The translations under genes and the position numbers were made by a program. A stretch of DNA of 64,000 nucleotides from Okeania sp. KiyG1 (GTDB lineage Bacteria; Cyanobacteriota; Cyanobacteriia; Cyanobacteriales; Microcoleaceae), in the NCBI RefSeq assembly GCF_014132355.1, contig NZ_BLZO01000031.1, forward strand, positions 1 through 64,000, read 5' to 3'. The notes beneath the pieces were generated by a model, which worked only from the letters and a program-made list of their open reading frames with translations, did no database searches and had not been told where the DNA came from. Positions 19,822 to 29,928 of the stretch are shown here, piece after piece. Position 1 is the first letter of the stretch. Each line of letters starts with the position of its first letter.

Positions 19822-20457
19822 ATGGATATAGCAGATTATTATCGACAATTAGAGTTAAATATAGGAGCTAGTTTAGGAGAAGTTAAGGCTTCTTATCGAC
19901 GATTAGCACGGCTATATCATCCAGATGTTAACCCCGACCGACAGGCTAAAGATAAATTTATTGCAGTTACAGAAGCTTATAAAATTTTGCTGAAAATTGC
20001 ACCTTCTCAAACAGAATCATCATATAATTCTCCTGTAAAATCAACAAAAAATAATTCAAAACCAGAAACTAAATCTCCACAAACTTCACCCTCAAAACCA
20101 ACAAAAGTTAAAGTAACTCGTAAGCAGAATCAAAATAAAAATCAGCCCCACTTATCAGAAGCAGAAAAACAACTTAAGCAAAATTATTATTTACATTTAC
20201 AGCAATTATTAAAATATAAAAGATATCCTCGAGCGATCGCTCTAGTAGAAGGTTTGGCTCAAAGAATGCCTCAAGATTGGGAAGTACGACAATGGCAAGC
20301 GATCGCCTATCAACGTTGGGCACGTCATCTCATTGGAGAAAGGGAACTGGACAAAGCTAGAAGCTATCTGAAGAAAGCACTCAAAACAGACCCTCATAAC
20401 CGTGCTCTCTGGTCTGAAGTAGAGCGCGATTTTCGTCAATTAGAAAAAATTTATTAA
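19822..20457 (+). CDS. J-domain protein with C-terminal TPR-like helices
   Basis: A 211-residue co-chaperone-like protein. The J domain is at residues 3-60 (DYYRQLELN, VKASYRRLARLYHPDVNP with HPD, FIAVTEAYKIL). A Ser/Lys/Pro-rich linker of about 55 residues follows. The C-terminal half is helical, with a tetratricopeptide-like repeat (ARHLIGERELDKARSYLKKA, then LKTDPHNRALW). J domains deliver clients to DnaK, and the TPR part may bind the client. It lies 292 bp after clpP on the same strand and may be a separate unit because of the repeat between. Confidence 0.85.
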   Translation: MDIADYYRQLELNIGASLGEVKASYRRLARLYHPDVNPDRQAKDKFIAVTEAYKILLKIAPSQTESSYNSPVKSTKNNSKPETKSPQTSPSKPTKVKVTRKQNQNKNQPHLSEAEKQLKQNYYLHLQQLLKYKRYPRAIALVEGLAQRMPQDWEVRQWQAIAYQRWARHLIGERELDKARSYLKKALKTDPHNRALWSEVERDFRQLEKIY

Positions 20458-20914
20458 TTATTTGCATATTCTACCAATAGTTGTATAATGTACCAAGTTT
20501 TTTTATTGGATATATACACGAATATTCGTTTAGTTTGTGACGTTCTCCTACATCAAATCAAAGATTATGGTGTAGGTTCCCCACCTCACGGACGCGGGCT
20601 TTCTGTTTTGCTGGCGCAACGCTACGCGTTACATGTCGCGGAGCGAAACACAGGGAGTGCAACCACTTAACCGTCCACAGACAGAGACTCGGAGACCCAC
20701 CGCCTTTTTGTACTAAACAATTCTGTACTCCAGAAAGTTCCCTCAAGAGTTTTACCTTTTCACGGGTTGAGGGCGAACTTCTGAATTGAACCCCATACTC
20801 TTTGTTGTTTTCTATGTGTTGTTATCAGGTGCGTATTACCGCTACTCCCAGTCTAATTATAGTAACACAAATAGGCTGAAAATGACAAGAGTTGACATCC
20901 TCCCGACGCTGCTC
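20458..20914. other. Gap with insertion-sequence-end-like hairpins
   Basis: No gene is seen. A GC-rich stretch at 20570-20705 (GGACGCGGGCTTTCTG, CGCTACGCGTTACATG) forms several hairpins. The right end of the adjacent tnpB element is at about 20889-20935 (GTTGACATCCTCCCGACG, then CAGCGCGGGATTCC). Confidence 0.4.
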
Positions 20915-22127
20915 TCACGAGACAGCGCGGGATTCCCTAGCATCACGGGTAGGGGCTTTCTGCTTCATAGCACCCGCCTGACGAGATTTACTCTCTTCAG
21001 GTCTTACAGTCGCTCCACAGACTGACACTGCGAGTCCCGCAGCCAAAATGTTAATTGCAGCGTTTATGTCCCGGTCATGGTGGCAACCACATTCTGGACA
21101 ATCCCACTCTCTAATATTGAGAGGCAATTTTTCTACTACATGACCACAATTAGAACAACGCTTAGAACTGGGGAAATATCGGTCAATTTTGATTAGTTCC
21201 CGTCCATACCAATCAGCTTTGTATTCTAATTGCCTCACCAATTCTCCCCAGTTAGCATCACTTATTGCTCTGGCTAATTTGTGGTTCTTGACCATATTTT
21301 TAACTGCCAAATTCTCAACTACTATCGTTTGGTTTTCTCTAATCAGTTGAGTAGGCGCGCTTATGGGTATAGTCAAGCCTTGAGTCTTTAATCTTGGCGT
21401 GTATTTTAGCTACTTTTAACCGGGCTTTATGATAGTTATTAGACTTTTTGTCGGGTTTTCTATCTAGGGACTTCTGAGCTAACCTTAGTTTTTTATGTAA
21501 CTTTTGCAGATTTTTTGGGTTGGCAACTTTTTCTCCATCGCTGGTAGTTAGTAAACTGGTGATTCCTAAATCAACACCAACTTGCTTCTTAATCGGCTTA
21601 AGTTTTAAATCTCTGGTATCATTAACTCTTCATTGATACAGACCATCTACCACTAGGTTCAAGTCTAACAGTAATTGTGCTAGGCACACAACCTGCTGGT
21701 AATTGTCTGCTCCACCTGATAGGTAGTGGTTCTGCACCCGATCGCTAAATATGCTTGACCATCTTTCCACTTAAATGCTGATGAGGTAAACTCAGCACTA
21801 CCACCCCATACGCTTTTTCTTGAAGTTAGGATATTTCGCCCGTCCACTAAAAAAGTTAGTGAAAGCAGTCTGTAGATGTCTCAAGCCTTGTTGCAATGGG
21901 ACACTGCTGACCTCTGTGAGAAAATCTAACTCTTCCTGCTTTTTCCAGGAAGTTAGCATGGCTGAAGTTTGCTTGTAGCCCACTCGTTCTTTCTTCTCAT
22001 GCCAGGCTTGAGTCCTAGCTGCTAAAGCTTTGTTGTAGATTAGGCGTACACATCCCAAAGTTCTCCGCAACAGACTTTCCTGCTCTGGAGTTGGGTAAAA
22101 TCTAAATTTGTACGCTTTTTCCACCAT
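20915..22127 (-). pseudogene. TnpB (IS200/IS605 family), frameshifted
   Basis: The N-terminal 109 residues start MVEKAYKFRFYPTPEQE and contain the helix-turn-helix region (CVRLIYNKALAARTQAWHEK). The frame then breaks (KKKRMGW then stop). The middle keeps the RuvC-I aspartate (VGVDLGITSLLTTSDG) in another frame. The last 153 residues hold the four-cysteine zinc ribbon (CSNCGHV, CPECGCHHDRDINAAINI). All RuvC parts are recognisable but not in one frame. No TnpA is adjacent. Confidence 0.85.
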
Positions 22128-22190
22128 CTACTCACTCAGTTTCAACACTTACATTCTAACAAATTATTTGCCAAACCGCAACATTGATTG

Positions 22191-22239
22191 GTTTTCATCC
22201 CGACGCTAAAGGTGCGGGAGAGCGCGGGTCTTCAACCAA
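22191..22239 (-). mobile_element. Left end of the tnpB element at 20.9-22.1 kb
   Basis: GGTTTTCATCCCGACG ... GAGCGCGGGTCTTCAACC is an imperfect hairpin 60-110 bp upstream of the tnpB start on its coding strand. It matches the ends at 16164 and 27746. With the right end near 20889 it bounds an element of about 1.35 kb. Confidence 0.5.
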
Positions 22240-23610
22240 CGTTTTGATAAACGGATAGTAATTCGAGTAAATCAAGTAAATTATGAAAAATTAATCGATA
22301 CGCTAAAAGCAAAGATTTATCTGTGGCCTAAATCCTTCGAGACTACATCAAGAGTTTACCAAAAAACCCCGATCTAGCGGACGCTACGCGGTTTATTTGT
22401 TGGTCGGCAATTCCCCTCCCGTTAACATTCGTATAACGGGAGACCCCTTGCTGACATCAAAGTTGGATTGTATAGCAGTTCATTAATGGATAATTGATAA
22501 TGGATAATTGATAATTACCTCTGGTTAAAACTGCTACGGAATTGAATATAAGGAAATATTATTTCTTCTCTTGGTCGATTGAATATGGTTAAGAAACCCA
22601 TCCATCCCTCGACCGCTTTTTCCCCTTAAAAGGGGAGGCTTCAAGGCGCAAATTATTTAATTATTAATTATTAATTATTAATTATTCGGTAACAGAGAGA
22701 AACACATTTTTTTGTGTAAGGCCGATTGTCAGCGAACCTATCCCACTATTTTTAACAGGGTTATTTGTTTAAGTAAAATTTGTTTGAACAGCTTGATTTT
22801 TCGTTTTTAACTCTCAAAATATTTAGGGTTTTTAGCAAAAATCTTATTACTGGGATAGTAATAATTCAGCTATTAGCCGTTAGCTATCAGGATAATTTAT
22901 CTATTTGACTAACATAATAGATTTGATTTCTCCTGACTATTGGTTGCTTTACCAAAAAATATGGCCTAAAGCCTCCTCTTTTAAGCTATCTCTGATAAGG
23001 AACTCCTGAAAACCTTGTGGGGAGAAGGGGAGTAGGGAGCAGGTGAGAAGGGAGAAAGAGTATAGATAGGTAAGCAAAACTACTTAAGTTCTCAAAAAAA
23101 TGTATTTTTCAATGCACTTTTTCTCCGGAAAAAGCCTCTCAAATGCTATAAAATAACTTGTCTATATTTATCAATTTTTTTGTTAAGAAAGATGTTTATC
23201 AGGCATAGCCTTTTAAGGGGATGAAAAAAATATTTGATTCAGTATTTTCCAGCCTCTGGCTTTCCTAGGTCATGCTGCGCAAACAGAGGTCGGTACTGAT
23301 AACTGATAACTGAAATGATGTCCCCAATCTGAAGGCTCCTCTAAATGATACGAAATCTCAAAAAGTTTGCGATATATCTTGCAATGGGGAGATAGGGAGA
23401 TGGAGAGGTAGGAAGTAGTGAGATAGTAATTAAACATAGCATTACTATTCAGAAATGGTATGACAACTAAAAACACCTTAAGTATTTGTAGCAAACATTC
23501 AGAAAAATGGTATAACAGCTAATAGATTAAAATATATACTAATATTTTGATTTGCTTTAACAACAGTAATTTCTGTTTAAAATCCAAAAAAATCATCCAA
23601 CAAACTAACA
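22240..23610. other. Gap with layered repeats before the FkbM gene
   Basis: About 1.4 kb without a gene. It contains a MITE-1 copy at about 22487-22688, a truncated MITE-1 left end near 22951-22985 and a MITE-3 end near 23213-23318 holding the 26-nt mini-element at 23261-23286. GGAGAAGG-type purine runs lie near 23020. Confidence 0.45.
22487..22688. repeat. MITE-1 copy
   Basis: One side is a TAATGGA/TAATTGA heptad array. The CCCCTTAAAAGGGGAGGC hairpin is near 22622. The other side is a TTAATTA heptad array closing in TTATTCGGTAA. The left boundary is approximate. Confidence 0.5.
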
Positions 23611-24855
23611 ATGACAGACATAAATCAAGATTTCCAAAAAGCTATAAATCTGCAAAAAGAAGGAAAATTAAAAGAAGCAGAGTCAACATATATTGACATA
23701 CTAAAGTCTGATAGTAATCATGTACCTTCCCTCATTAACTTAGGTTTGATAGAGCAAAATCAGGGCAAACTAGATGAAGCAAGTCAGTTCTATAAATATG
23801 CTTTTTCCATAGAGCCAAATAATATATCTCTACTTTATCTCTTAGGCAAAATTACACAAGAGTTAAACCAATTAGACGAAACTATTAACTACTGGCAAAA
23901 ATTAGTTGAACTCAAACCAGATTCTGCCCTAGAATTTTATGGCAATATTGGTAATAGTCTAGTTCAACAAGGAAAATTTGATGAAGCACTAAATTACTTT
24001 CATCGTGCATTAGAAAGATCGCCCAAAAGTTTTCAAGCTCATCAAGCGATCGGTAATTTACTAATTAGACAAAATAAACTTTTAGAAGCTAAATCAGAAT
24101 TTAACAAAGCCCTAGGAATTAACCCTAATTATCAAGCAGCAAAAATTTGGTTAACTTTAGTTGATAAGTTACTCAAAGGAGACAATCTAATTTCATTCAA
24201 TTATCAAAACACCCCCATAAAATTTGAAATAACAGGAAAAAATCTAGCCGTAGAAATTGCTAATGTAGGTGGAAGTTTTTATGAATTAGCCGAGCTAGAA
24301 TTTATTAGACAAAACCTCAAATCAACAGCTCCAGTTATTGTTGACGTTGGAGCAAATACAGGCAATCATTTAGTATACTTTGCCAAATTTATCCAGGCAG
24401 CAAAAGTTATTCCCATAGAGTTTCATCCAGAAATTATTGCAGCTTTAAAGAGACATATTTCAATTAATCAAGTCAGCAATATTGACTTTTCTAAATTAGG
24501 CTATGCTCTTGGCAAAAATAGTGGTAAATCTTTCATCAAAGAACATCCAGCTAAAGATTTATGTTTGACAGAAATTGACGATACCATTATCAATGGTCAA
24601 GAATTAGTAGTTGTTCCTTTAGATGAAATAATTACTGAAAAAGTAGATTTTATTAAAATGGATGTACAGGGGAAAGAAATAGATGTCTTGGAAGGAGCAA
24701 AAAATTTGATATCTAGCTATCGACCTGATATGTTAGTTGAAATTGCCAAAAATCATATCAAGGATTTTAGGAAATTTTTAGCAGCAGTCAACTATCAAAC
24801 TGTTAAAGCTTTCGATCATGGAAGATATGTCAACTTTTATATTAAACATACTTAA
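23611..24855 (+). CDS. TPR protein with a C-terminal FkbM-family methyltransferase
   Basis: A 414-residue fusion. Residues 1-190 form five to six tetratricopeptide repeats (ALNYFHRALERSPKSFQAHQ is the clearest). Residues about 195-410 are an FkbM-type SAM-dependent methyltransferase with motif I VIVDVGANTGNH, acidic IEFHPEI and the family-typical VDFIKMDVQGKEIDVLEGA. FkbM enzymes O-methylate sugars or secondary metabolites. TPR-FkbM fusions are common in cyanobacteria, often near glycosyltransferases, as at 29.2-31 kb. Start ATG 23611 gives MTDINQDFQKA, a normal TPR beginning. The acceptor is unknown. Confidence 0.88.
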   Translation: MTDINQDFQKAINLQKEGKLKEAESTYIDILKSDSNHVPSLINLGLIEQNQGKLDEASQFYKYAFSIEPNNISLLYLLGKITQELNQLDETINYWQKLVELKPDSALEFYGNIGNSLVQQGKFDEALNYFHRALERSPKSFQAHQAIGNLLIRQNKLLEAKSEFNKALGINPNYQAAKIWLTLVDKLLKGDNLISFNYQNTPIKFEITGKNLAVEIANVGGSFYELAELEFIRQNLKSTAPVIVDVGANTGNHLVYFAKFIQAAKVIPIEFHPEIIAALKRHISINQVSNIDFSKLGYALGKNSGKSFIKEHPAKDLCLTEIDDTIINGQELVVVPLDEIITEKVDFIKMDVQGKEIDVLEGAKNLISSYRPDMLVEIAKNHIKDFRKFLAAVNYQTVKAFDHGRYVNFYIKHT

Positions 24856-25458
24856 TTAATTGATAATTGATAATGGATAATTGATAATTATCTCTGGTTA
24901 AAACCGTTACGGAATTGAATATAAAGAAATATTATTTATTTTTTCCCCTTAATAAGGGGAGGCCTTAAACCAGAATTATTTAATTATTAATTATTCAGTA
25001 AGCATTTAGCTATTAGCGGTCAGCTATTCCTAGGTCATGCTGCGCAAACAGCTTTTGAATGAATGAAATAAAAATTCGTTTAACTTGTACTACATATTTA
25101 CCTATAAATTTAAGCACAAGAAAGACTTGTTTTGAATTTTCAACTCATACAATTTAGGGGAATGAAGCTGATAACTCAGTTCCTCCGAGAGGAGGCTAGC
25201 TGAATGCTTACGGAAGTGTTTAAATGAATATAGACTTTAAGGTCAAAGGAACCTGCTTTTGTCAGATTTAATTATTACTGAATTCTCGCTTAATAAGAAC
25301 CCTTAATATAGGGTTTAAATCAAGTTCAAAAACAATACCTGATAGCTGATAGCTGACGGCTGTTTGCGCAGCATTCCGCAGGAAATGGTTACAAACATAC
25401 TCACTAAAACTTCAATTTGAATTGGCGACAAATATATGTAAATGGAAAGAATAAACTA
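24856..25458. other. Gap filled by MITE-1 and MITE-4 sequence
   Basis: A MITE-1 copy (about 24856-24995) abuts MITE-4 material (24998-25392). The latter has two right ends (25199-25211 and 25383-25392) and two 26-nt mini-elements (25027-25051 and 25360-25385), suggesting a composite of two insertions. No gene is seen. Confidence 0.5.
24998..25392. repeat. Composite MITE-4 with two mini-elements
   Basis: The left end is GTAAGCATTTAGC. GCTGAATGCTTAC occurs internally, and GGAAATGGTTAC is at the right. The 26-nt mini-element is present in both orientations. Unlike other copies, no clean 8-bp target duplication is seen. Confidence 0.5.
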
Positions 25459-26409
25459 ATGCAAGACTTAATTTTCTGGAGCGTAATATTTATAGTCAGC
25501 TTATTCACTCTGATTAAAGCTTCTGACTTCTTTACAGATGCAGCAGAAAAAATAGGCATATCTTTAGGAATTTCTCCTTTTTTAGTTGGGGTAACTATAG
25601 TATCAGTAGGAACTTCTCTACCAGAATTAGTATCATCTATTATCGCTGTATATCAAAACTCCTCTGAAATTGTTTTTGGTAATGTCGTTGGTTCCAATAT
25701 TGCTAATATTTTCTTGATTATTGGTACTGCATCATTGATCAGTAGTCCTTTAAGGATACAATATGAACTAATTAATGTAGATTTACCACTATTTGTTGGT
25801 TCAGCTTTTTTATTAGGTTTAACAGTTTTAGATAATAATTTTTCTACAAATGAAGCTATTATTTGTATTTTGGGATATGTTATCTATGTTTTCTACACTA
25901 TTAGTAGCGGTAAGGAAGAACAAGGGTCAGAAAGAGATGGAGATGGAAACTCAAAGAAAACTTTACCACTTAAACAAATAGTCATTGTGATTGCTAGTTC
26001 ATTATTTGTCTTTTTGGGGGCAACCTATACAATTGAATCAGTTACTAAAATTTCTGAAATACTCAATATTGCTAAGGAATTAATTGCTTTAAGTGCAGTC
26101 GCCCTTGGTACCTCATTGCCAGAGTTAATAGTTACAATTTCTGCTGCTAAAAAAGGGAACCCAGAAATTGCCGTAGGAAATGTCTTAGGTTCTAATATTT
26201 TTAACTCATTAGTAGTAATGGGAGTACCAAGATTAACAGGCAATTTAGTAATTCCTGAAGATGTTATTGGTGGTGGGTTATTGGTTTTATTGGCAGGAAC
26301 AATAATGTTCTTTTTTGTCACTCAAGATAAACAAGTAACTCGTTGGGAAGGATTAATATTTTTCCTATTCTATGGGTGGTTTATTTGCAATATATTTGGG
26401 TTAGTTTGA
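25459..26409 (+). CDS. Calcium/sodium:proton antiporter of the CaCA family (YrbG-like)
   Basis: A membrane protein of 316 residues with about ten hydrophobic segments and the two alpha repeats that define the family: VGTSLPELVSSIIA with GNVVGSNIANIF, and LGTSLPELIVTISAA with GNVLGSNIFNS. The acidic residues of the repeats bind the cation during exchange. Bacterial members extrude Ca2+ or Na+. A TTG at 25417 is in frame, but ATG 25459 (MQDLIFWSVIF) starts at the first membrane helix and is preferred. It is not in an operon with the opposite-strand dehydrogenase downstream. Confidence 0.88.
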   Translation: MQDLIFWSVIFIVSLFTLIKASDFFTDAAEKIGISLGISPFLVGVTIVSVGTSLPELVSSIIAVYQNSSEIVFGNVVGSNIANIFLIIGTASLISSPLRIQYELINVDLPLFVGSAFLLGLTVLDNNFSTNEAIICILGYVIYVFYTISSGKEEQGSERDGDGNSKKTLPLKQIVIVIASSLFVFLGATYTIESVTKISEILNIAKELIALSAVALGTSLPELIVTISAAKKGNPEIAVGNVLGSNIFNSLVVMGVPRLTGNLVIPEDVIGGGLLVLLAGTIMFFFVTQDKQVTRWEGLIFFLFYGWFICNIFGLV

Positions 26410-26427
26410 CATCCTAAAATCTAGTAA

Positions 26428-26474
26428 AGTCGCCCTACAAGGGCGAGGCTTTAAACCCAATTTTTCGGTAAAGG
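26428..26474. terminator. Partial MITE-1 end forming a hairpin between convergent genes
   Basis: CGCCCTACAAGGGCG is a strong short hairpin followed by GGCTTTAAACCCAATTTTTCGGTAA, a MITE-1 end. It lies between the antiporter stop and the convergent dehydrogenase stop, so it may serve as a shared terminator. Confidence 0.45.
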
Positions 26475-26498
26475 GTTAGCTTGAGTAGTTGCCATTTC

Positions 26499-27206
26499 TT
26501 ATCTTTCTTTTTGCCCCATATTTGCATGGAGTATTGCACCATTAATAACAGGGTTAGTAGCTGCAAAATAAATGGTTTGTGCAATCTCTGAAGGTTCGAT
26601 TAAACGATTTTGAGCATTCATAGTTTTTATCTGCTCAATAATTGTCTCATCATGATGAAGATGATTTCGTAACATTGGGGTATCGGTAAAACCAGGACAA
26701 ACACAAGCTGTATGAATGCCTCGATCCATTAAATCCTGACAAGTGGCTCGCATTAACCCCACTGCTGCGTGTTTAGAAGTGACATAACTAAAGGCACCAG
26801 GCACCGCCTTTTCTGAGAGAGTGGAACCCACGTAAATAATGGCAGACCCCTTTGACATTTTTGGCATGACTATCTGATTCAATATAGTTGGAGCAACCAT
26901 ATTAATTTCCAAGATATCTCGTAAATTATTGGCTTGAATATTTTCTACATTATCCTTATCTAACCTGGCAGCATTGTGAACTAAAATCACCCTTTCAGAA
27001 TTTTCTAATTGAGGTAGTAACTCTTGTTTCAAATTTTCCTCAAAACTTTTTGCAGTTAAATCTACCTTAATATTAACTACATCTGGCAACGGACATAAAT
27101 TTCTAGAAAGGTTAATAACCTGAAATTCCTGTTCCAGAAATAGTTTAGCTATTGCCAATCCTATGCCACGACTTCCACCAGTTATAATTAAGTATTTTTT
27201 GCTCAT
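26499..27206 (-). CDS. Short-chain dehydrogenase/reductase, sepiapterin-reductase-like by context
   Basis: A 235-residue NAD(P)-dependent oxidoreductase. It has the Rossmann motif TGGSRGIGLAIA, the NAA motif (HNAARLD), catalytic serine in YVGSTLSEK and the YxxxK pair in SYVTSKHAAVG. Its ATG overlaps the stop of the upstream pterin synthase gene (ATGA), so the two are translationally coupled. In cyanobacterial pterin pathways, 6-pyruvoyl-tetrahydropterin synthase is followed by a sepiapterin-reductase-type SDR. The pairing suggests that role, but the sequence alone proves only a classical SDR. Confidence 0.85.
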   Translation of the reverse strand: MSKKYLIITGGSRGIGLAIAKLFLEQEFQVINLSRNLCPLPDVVNIKVDLTAKSFEENLKQELLPQLENSERVILVHNAARLDKDNVENIQANNLRDILEINMVAPTILNQIVMPKMSKGSAIIYVGSTLSEKAVPGAFSYVTSKHAAVGLMRATCQDLMDRGIHTACVCPGFTDTPMLRNHLHHDETIIEQIKTMNAQNRLIEPSEIAQTIYFAATNPVINGAILHANMGQKER

Positions 27207-27703
27207 TTTTTACTCCAAAAACTGTTACCTGACTGACCAGGACCAGAGAATATTTTAACTTCTATTGCCTGAATCAAATGCTCTTGATTTTCTTCTACAT
27301 GAACAAGTAATTGTTGCAAAAACCAATGAGAAAGCTCCTCTACAGTAATATTTCGCACCGGAAGCAACTTTACATCCCGTTTAAGAAATGGTATTTTCTC
27401 TTTGTCGCTATTGAAGAAAGCATAGACATATTCATCTGATTATTCTATTCTCAGATAAGGACTTTTTAATGGTAGTAGAACAACTTCATCAACCAATTGA
27501 CAAGTATCAAAGATAATTTTTTTGTAAATACCATAATTGAAGGCTGTACCATTTTCCATAACTTCAGCCTCGAACATGACATATACAGAAAAACTATGAC
27601 CGTGCAGATTTTCTCTTTCACTATCTGAAAATATAGTGAAGTGACCTGCTGAAAAGTTCATCGCTTGCTTAAATAATTCAATTTTAGTCAGTCGTTTTTT
27701 CAT
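27203..27703 (-). pseudogene. 6-pyruvoyl-tetrahydropterin synthase family gene with an in-frame stop
   Basis: Read through one TAA (27440-27442), the frame gives 166 codons of a PTPS/QueD-like protein. The zinc histidines are in FSAGHF and LHGHSFSVYV, and DEVVLLP matches the family. The continuation IPFLKRDVKLLPVRNITVEELSHW is the usual C-terminal half. A C-to-T change in CAA would explain the stop (SPYLRIE, stop, SDEYVYAF). The cysteine usually found just before LHGH is replaced by SEREN, recalling PTPS-III members with Glu. Its stop overlaps the start of the SDR gene. If the nonsense codon is real, the enzyme and coupled translation are lost. Confidence 0.75.
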
Positions 27704-27745
27704 GGAAAATTTCCATTGATATACATAGCAGGGAATAGGGTTTTC

Positions 27746-27790
27746 ATCCCCCGGTTAAAACACGGGGGCCTTCAACGTTGCTGTTCGGTA
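27746..27790 (-). mobile_element. Solo IS200/IS605-type end upstream of the pterin gene
   Basis: GGTTTTCATCCCCCGG ... CACGGGGGCCTTCAACG matches the left ends at 16164 and 22191. It lies about 43 bp before the ATG of the pterin synthase and is not the left end of the tnpB at 27.9-29.1 kb, which begins on the other side. Confidence 0.5.
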
Positions 27791-27902
27791 AGTTTAGTAG
27801 AACGGAGTTGTGAATGCTCATTTGCCATCCCCACAGGTGTCACGCACTGTTATTTATACCGCTCAACTAAACTTACTCAAACTTACTCAAAAGCCTGAAA
27901 TC

Positions 27903-29128
27903 TTAGTCAAACGCAAGTGGATCAAGCACTACAGGGTTAAACGGCAAACCCTTTATTCCCTGGTCAAAGACATCAGGAATTACTTTTTTAATAATGTTCA
28001 ACGACCCATTGACATCTGCATTTAATAATTTATTTTCCCTGGTTTTATACAATCCTCTTGTTATTCTTTTTCCACTAAATTTCGGTTTTTGTTCTCCATA
28101 TTTCGGTAAATCATCCCCATCTAAACAGCTTGATTGAGATGTATAGGATTCTTCTGTTATTATTACTTTTATTCCTCTTAGTTGGGCTTTATATCTTAAC
28201 ATCTCTATTAACTTATAGTGAGGGATATTCACAAATTGTTGATTGTTCTTTTTCCCTAATTTTATCTCTTGTTTCCAATTTTGATTCTGCCCAATAATTA
28301 AGGTTCCTATTTCATGGTTTACACACCAATCTATTACTCTTTTACTTGCTGTATGCAGATAGTTTTCTACTCGACTATTTCTTTTGTGAGTTAATTTTTT
28401 TTAACCGATGAGAATTATTTTTATTGTGGTTAGTTTTTAGTTGAGATTGTAAATAAGAGCGTTGTTTATTATAAAAGGTGTTAATTGCTTTTAATGGTCT
28501 GCCTTTAATCATGCTTAGGTGATATTCCTGTTTGATTTGTCGTTACAGCCATTAAGTTATTTACTCCTAAATCCACTCCTGCTACTTCTTGATTTTCTGT
28601 TGTTTCCTCCGCTTTTTCATAGACTATTTCTATTATGTAACAGCTACTTTTGGGGATAATTCTGGTCTCTATTATTTCTGTCTGTGAAGTGGGAATTTTC
28701 ATTTCACTCATGGATAAGTGACAAATTCCTTTTTTCAAGGCTTTTTTAGAAATTGATTCATGAGGATAGGGCAGAAGATTTCGGCATGCATGTCTTATGT
28801 TTATATTTGGGAATTTTTGGTTTCCCTAAAAATTTATTTGACTGTTTTTGCCACTCTCTTAAAGCCACAAAATAACTACTCCAAGCTGAGTCTAATCTTC
28901 TGATTATTTGCTTACTTACTTTGGTAGGTAAAGCTTGATAATCGTCACTTTTAGATACCTGGTGATACAGTTGATTAAAGCTTAGTTTATTTTTGTTTTC
29001 AAAGAAATGTTGGCCGGATAATAATAGTTAGCTAAATTGAATAAATTTTTCGACAAAAAAGCCTTGTGGTCTATTTCTGACCACAAATAATGTGATTTGG
29101 TAATAACATGACGTTCAACTAGCTTCAT
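27903..29128 (-). pseudogene. TnpB (IS1341-type), multiply frameshifted
   Basis: It starts MKLVERHVITKSHYLWSEID at ATG 29128. The RuvC-I region (VAGVDLGVNNLMAVTTNQ), the ITEESYTSQSSCLDGDDLPK segment and the C-terminal NADVNGSLNIIKKV are all present but in different frames. It is the same subfamily as the plus-strand copy at 37806. The guide-RNA region would lie just beyond its 3' end near 27850-27900. Confidence 0.8.
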
Positions 29129-29251
29129 GCCTTAATTGTAGGTGATAACGACTCAATGAATAGACAACTAAGCAAACTTACTCATTTTAGTTTAATAGCT
29201 ATAGTTATGAGTAAATTTGATGAACTTTAGATAAGCTTTTGCTTTCTGTAT

Positions 29252-29904
29252 TTACCCCTTTTCTTCTAACACAGTTTTCGTAATAGTGGTTTCAGCTCTT
29301 GTATAATAATAGGTTTCTGGTGCTGTTAGTTTTGCCGTTTTAAAGGTTTTTTCTGCACGCTCCCAAAGATCTGTGTCTTCTCCATAGACAATATTTTTAA
29401 AACCTTGTAACTCAAAAAAGACTTTTCGCTTACCAAAAAAAGTTGGTCCTAACACACAGTTCCGTAAATTAATAGTTTTTCTGGTTGAAAATAATCCACT
29501 ACAAAAATTTCTTCATCACTAAAAAATTCCCCTTGAATTAAGTCAATATCTGGATGGGTTTGCATATATTCTAATCGAGATTCTAAATGATTAATTTTAT
29601 AGGTATCATCACTATCAATGAAAGTAATATAATTACTTAAAGAAGCCTGTATTCCTGCATTTTTTGACAAGGCTGCTTTTCGATTTCGATGCTTCAAATA
29701 ACGAATATTATGATATTTTTCCAAGTAAAAATTAACAACAGAAAATGTAAGGTCGCAACTACCATCATCCACGATTAACAATTCCCAATTTTTGAAGGTT
29801 TGATCAAGCACACTATCAATACATTTTGTTAAATATTTTTCTCGGTTATATGTACATAAAACAATACTAATTTCTGGATGGATATCAAAAATAATAGAAG
29901 TCAT
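29252..29904 (-). pseudogene. Family 2 glycosyltransferase with a 2-nt frameshift
   Basis: The first 151 codons are a GT-A glycosyltransferase (ISIVLCTYNREKYLTKCIDS, LLIVDDGSCD, TFIDSDDTY with the DxD motif). The frame ends GTVC-stop at 29449. The remaining domain (LGPTFFGKRKVFFELQGF, NIVYGEDTDLWERA with the ED catalytic-base motif) continues in another frame from 29455. Removing one TG from the GTGTGT run near 29453-29458 rejoins them as GTVLGPTFF. Such enzymes build surface polysaccharide or glycoprotein sugars. It forms a minus-strand group with the methyltransferase just upstream (24-bp gap). Confidence 0.8.
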
Positions 29905-29928
29905 AAGACACTAAGTAATTATAGTTGA

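Noticed and set aside
20570-20705. Possible tRNA-like or riboswitch structure
   Set aside because: Strong hairpins but no tRNA consensus (no T-loop GGTTCGA pattern) and clear similarity to insertion-sequence-end hairpins.
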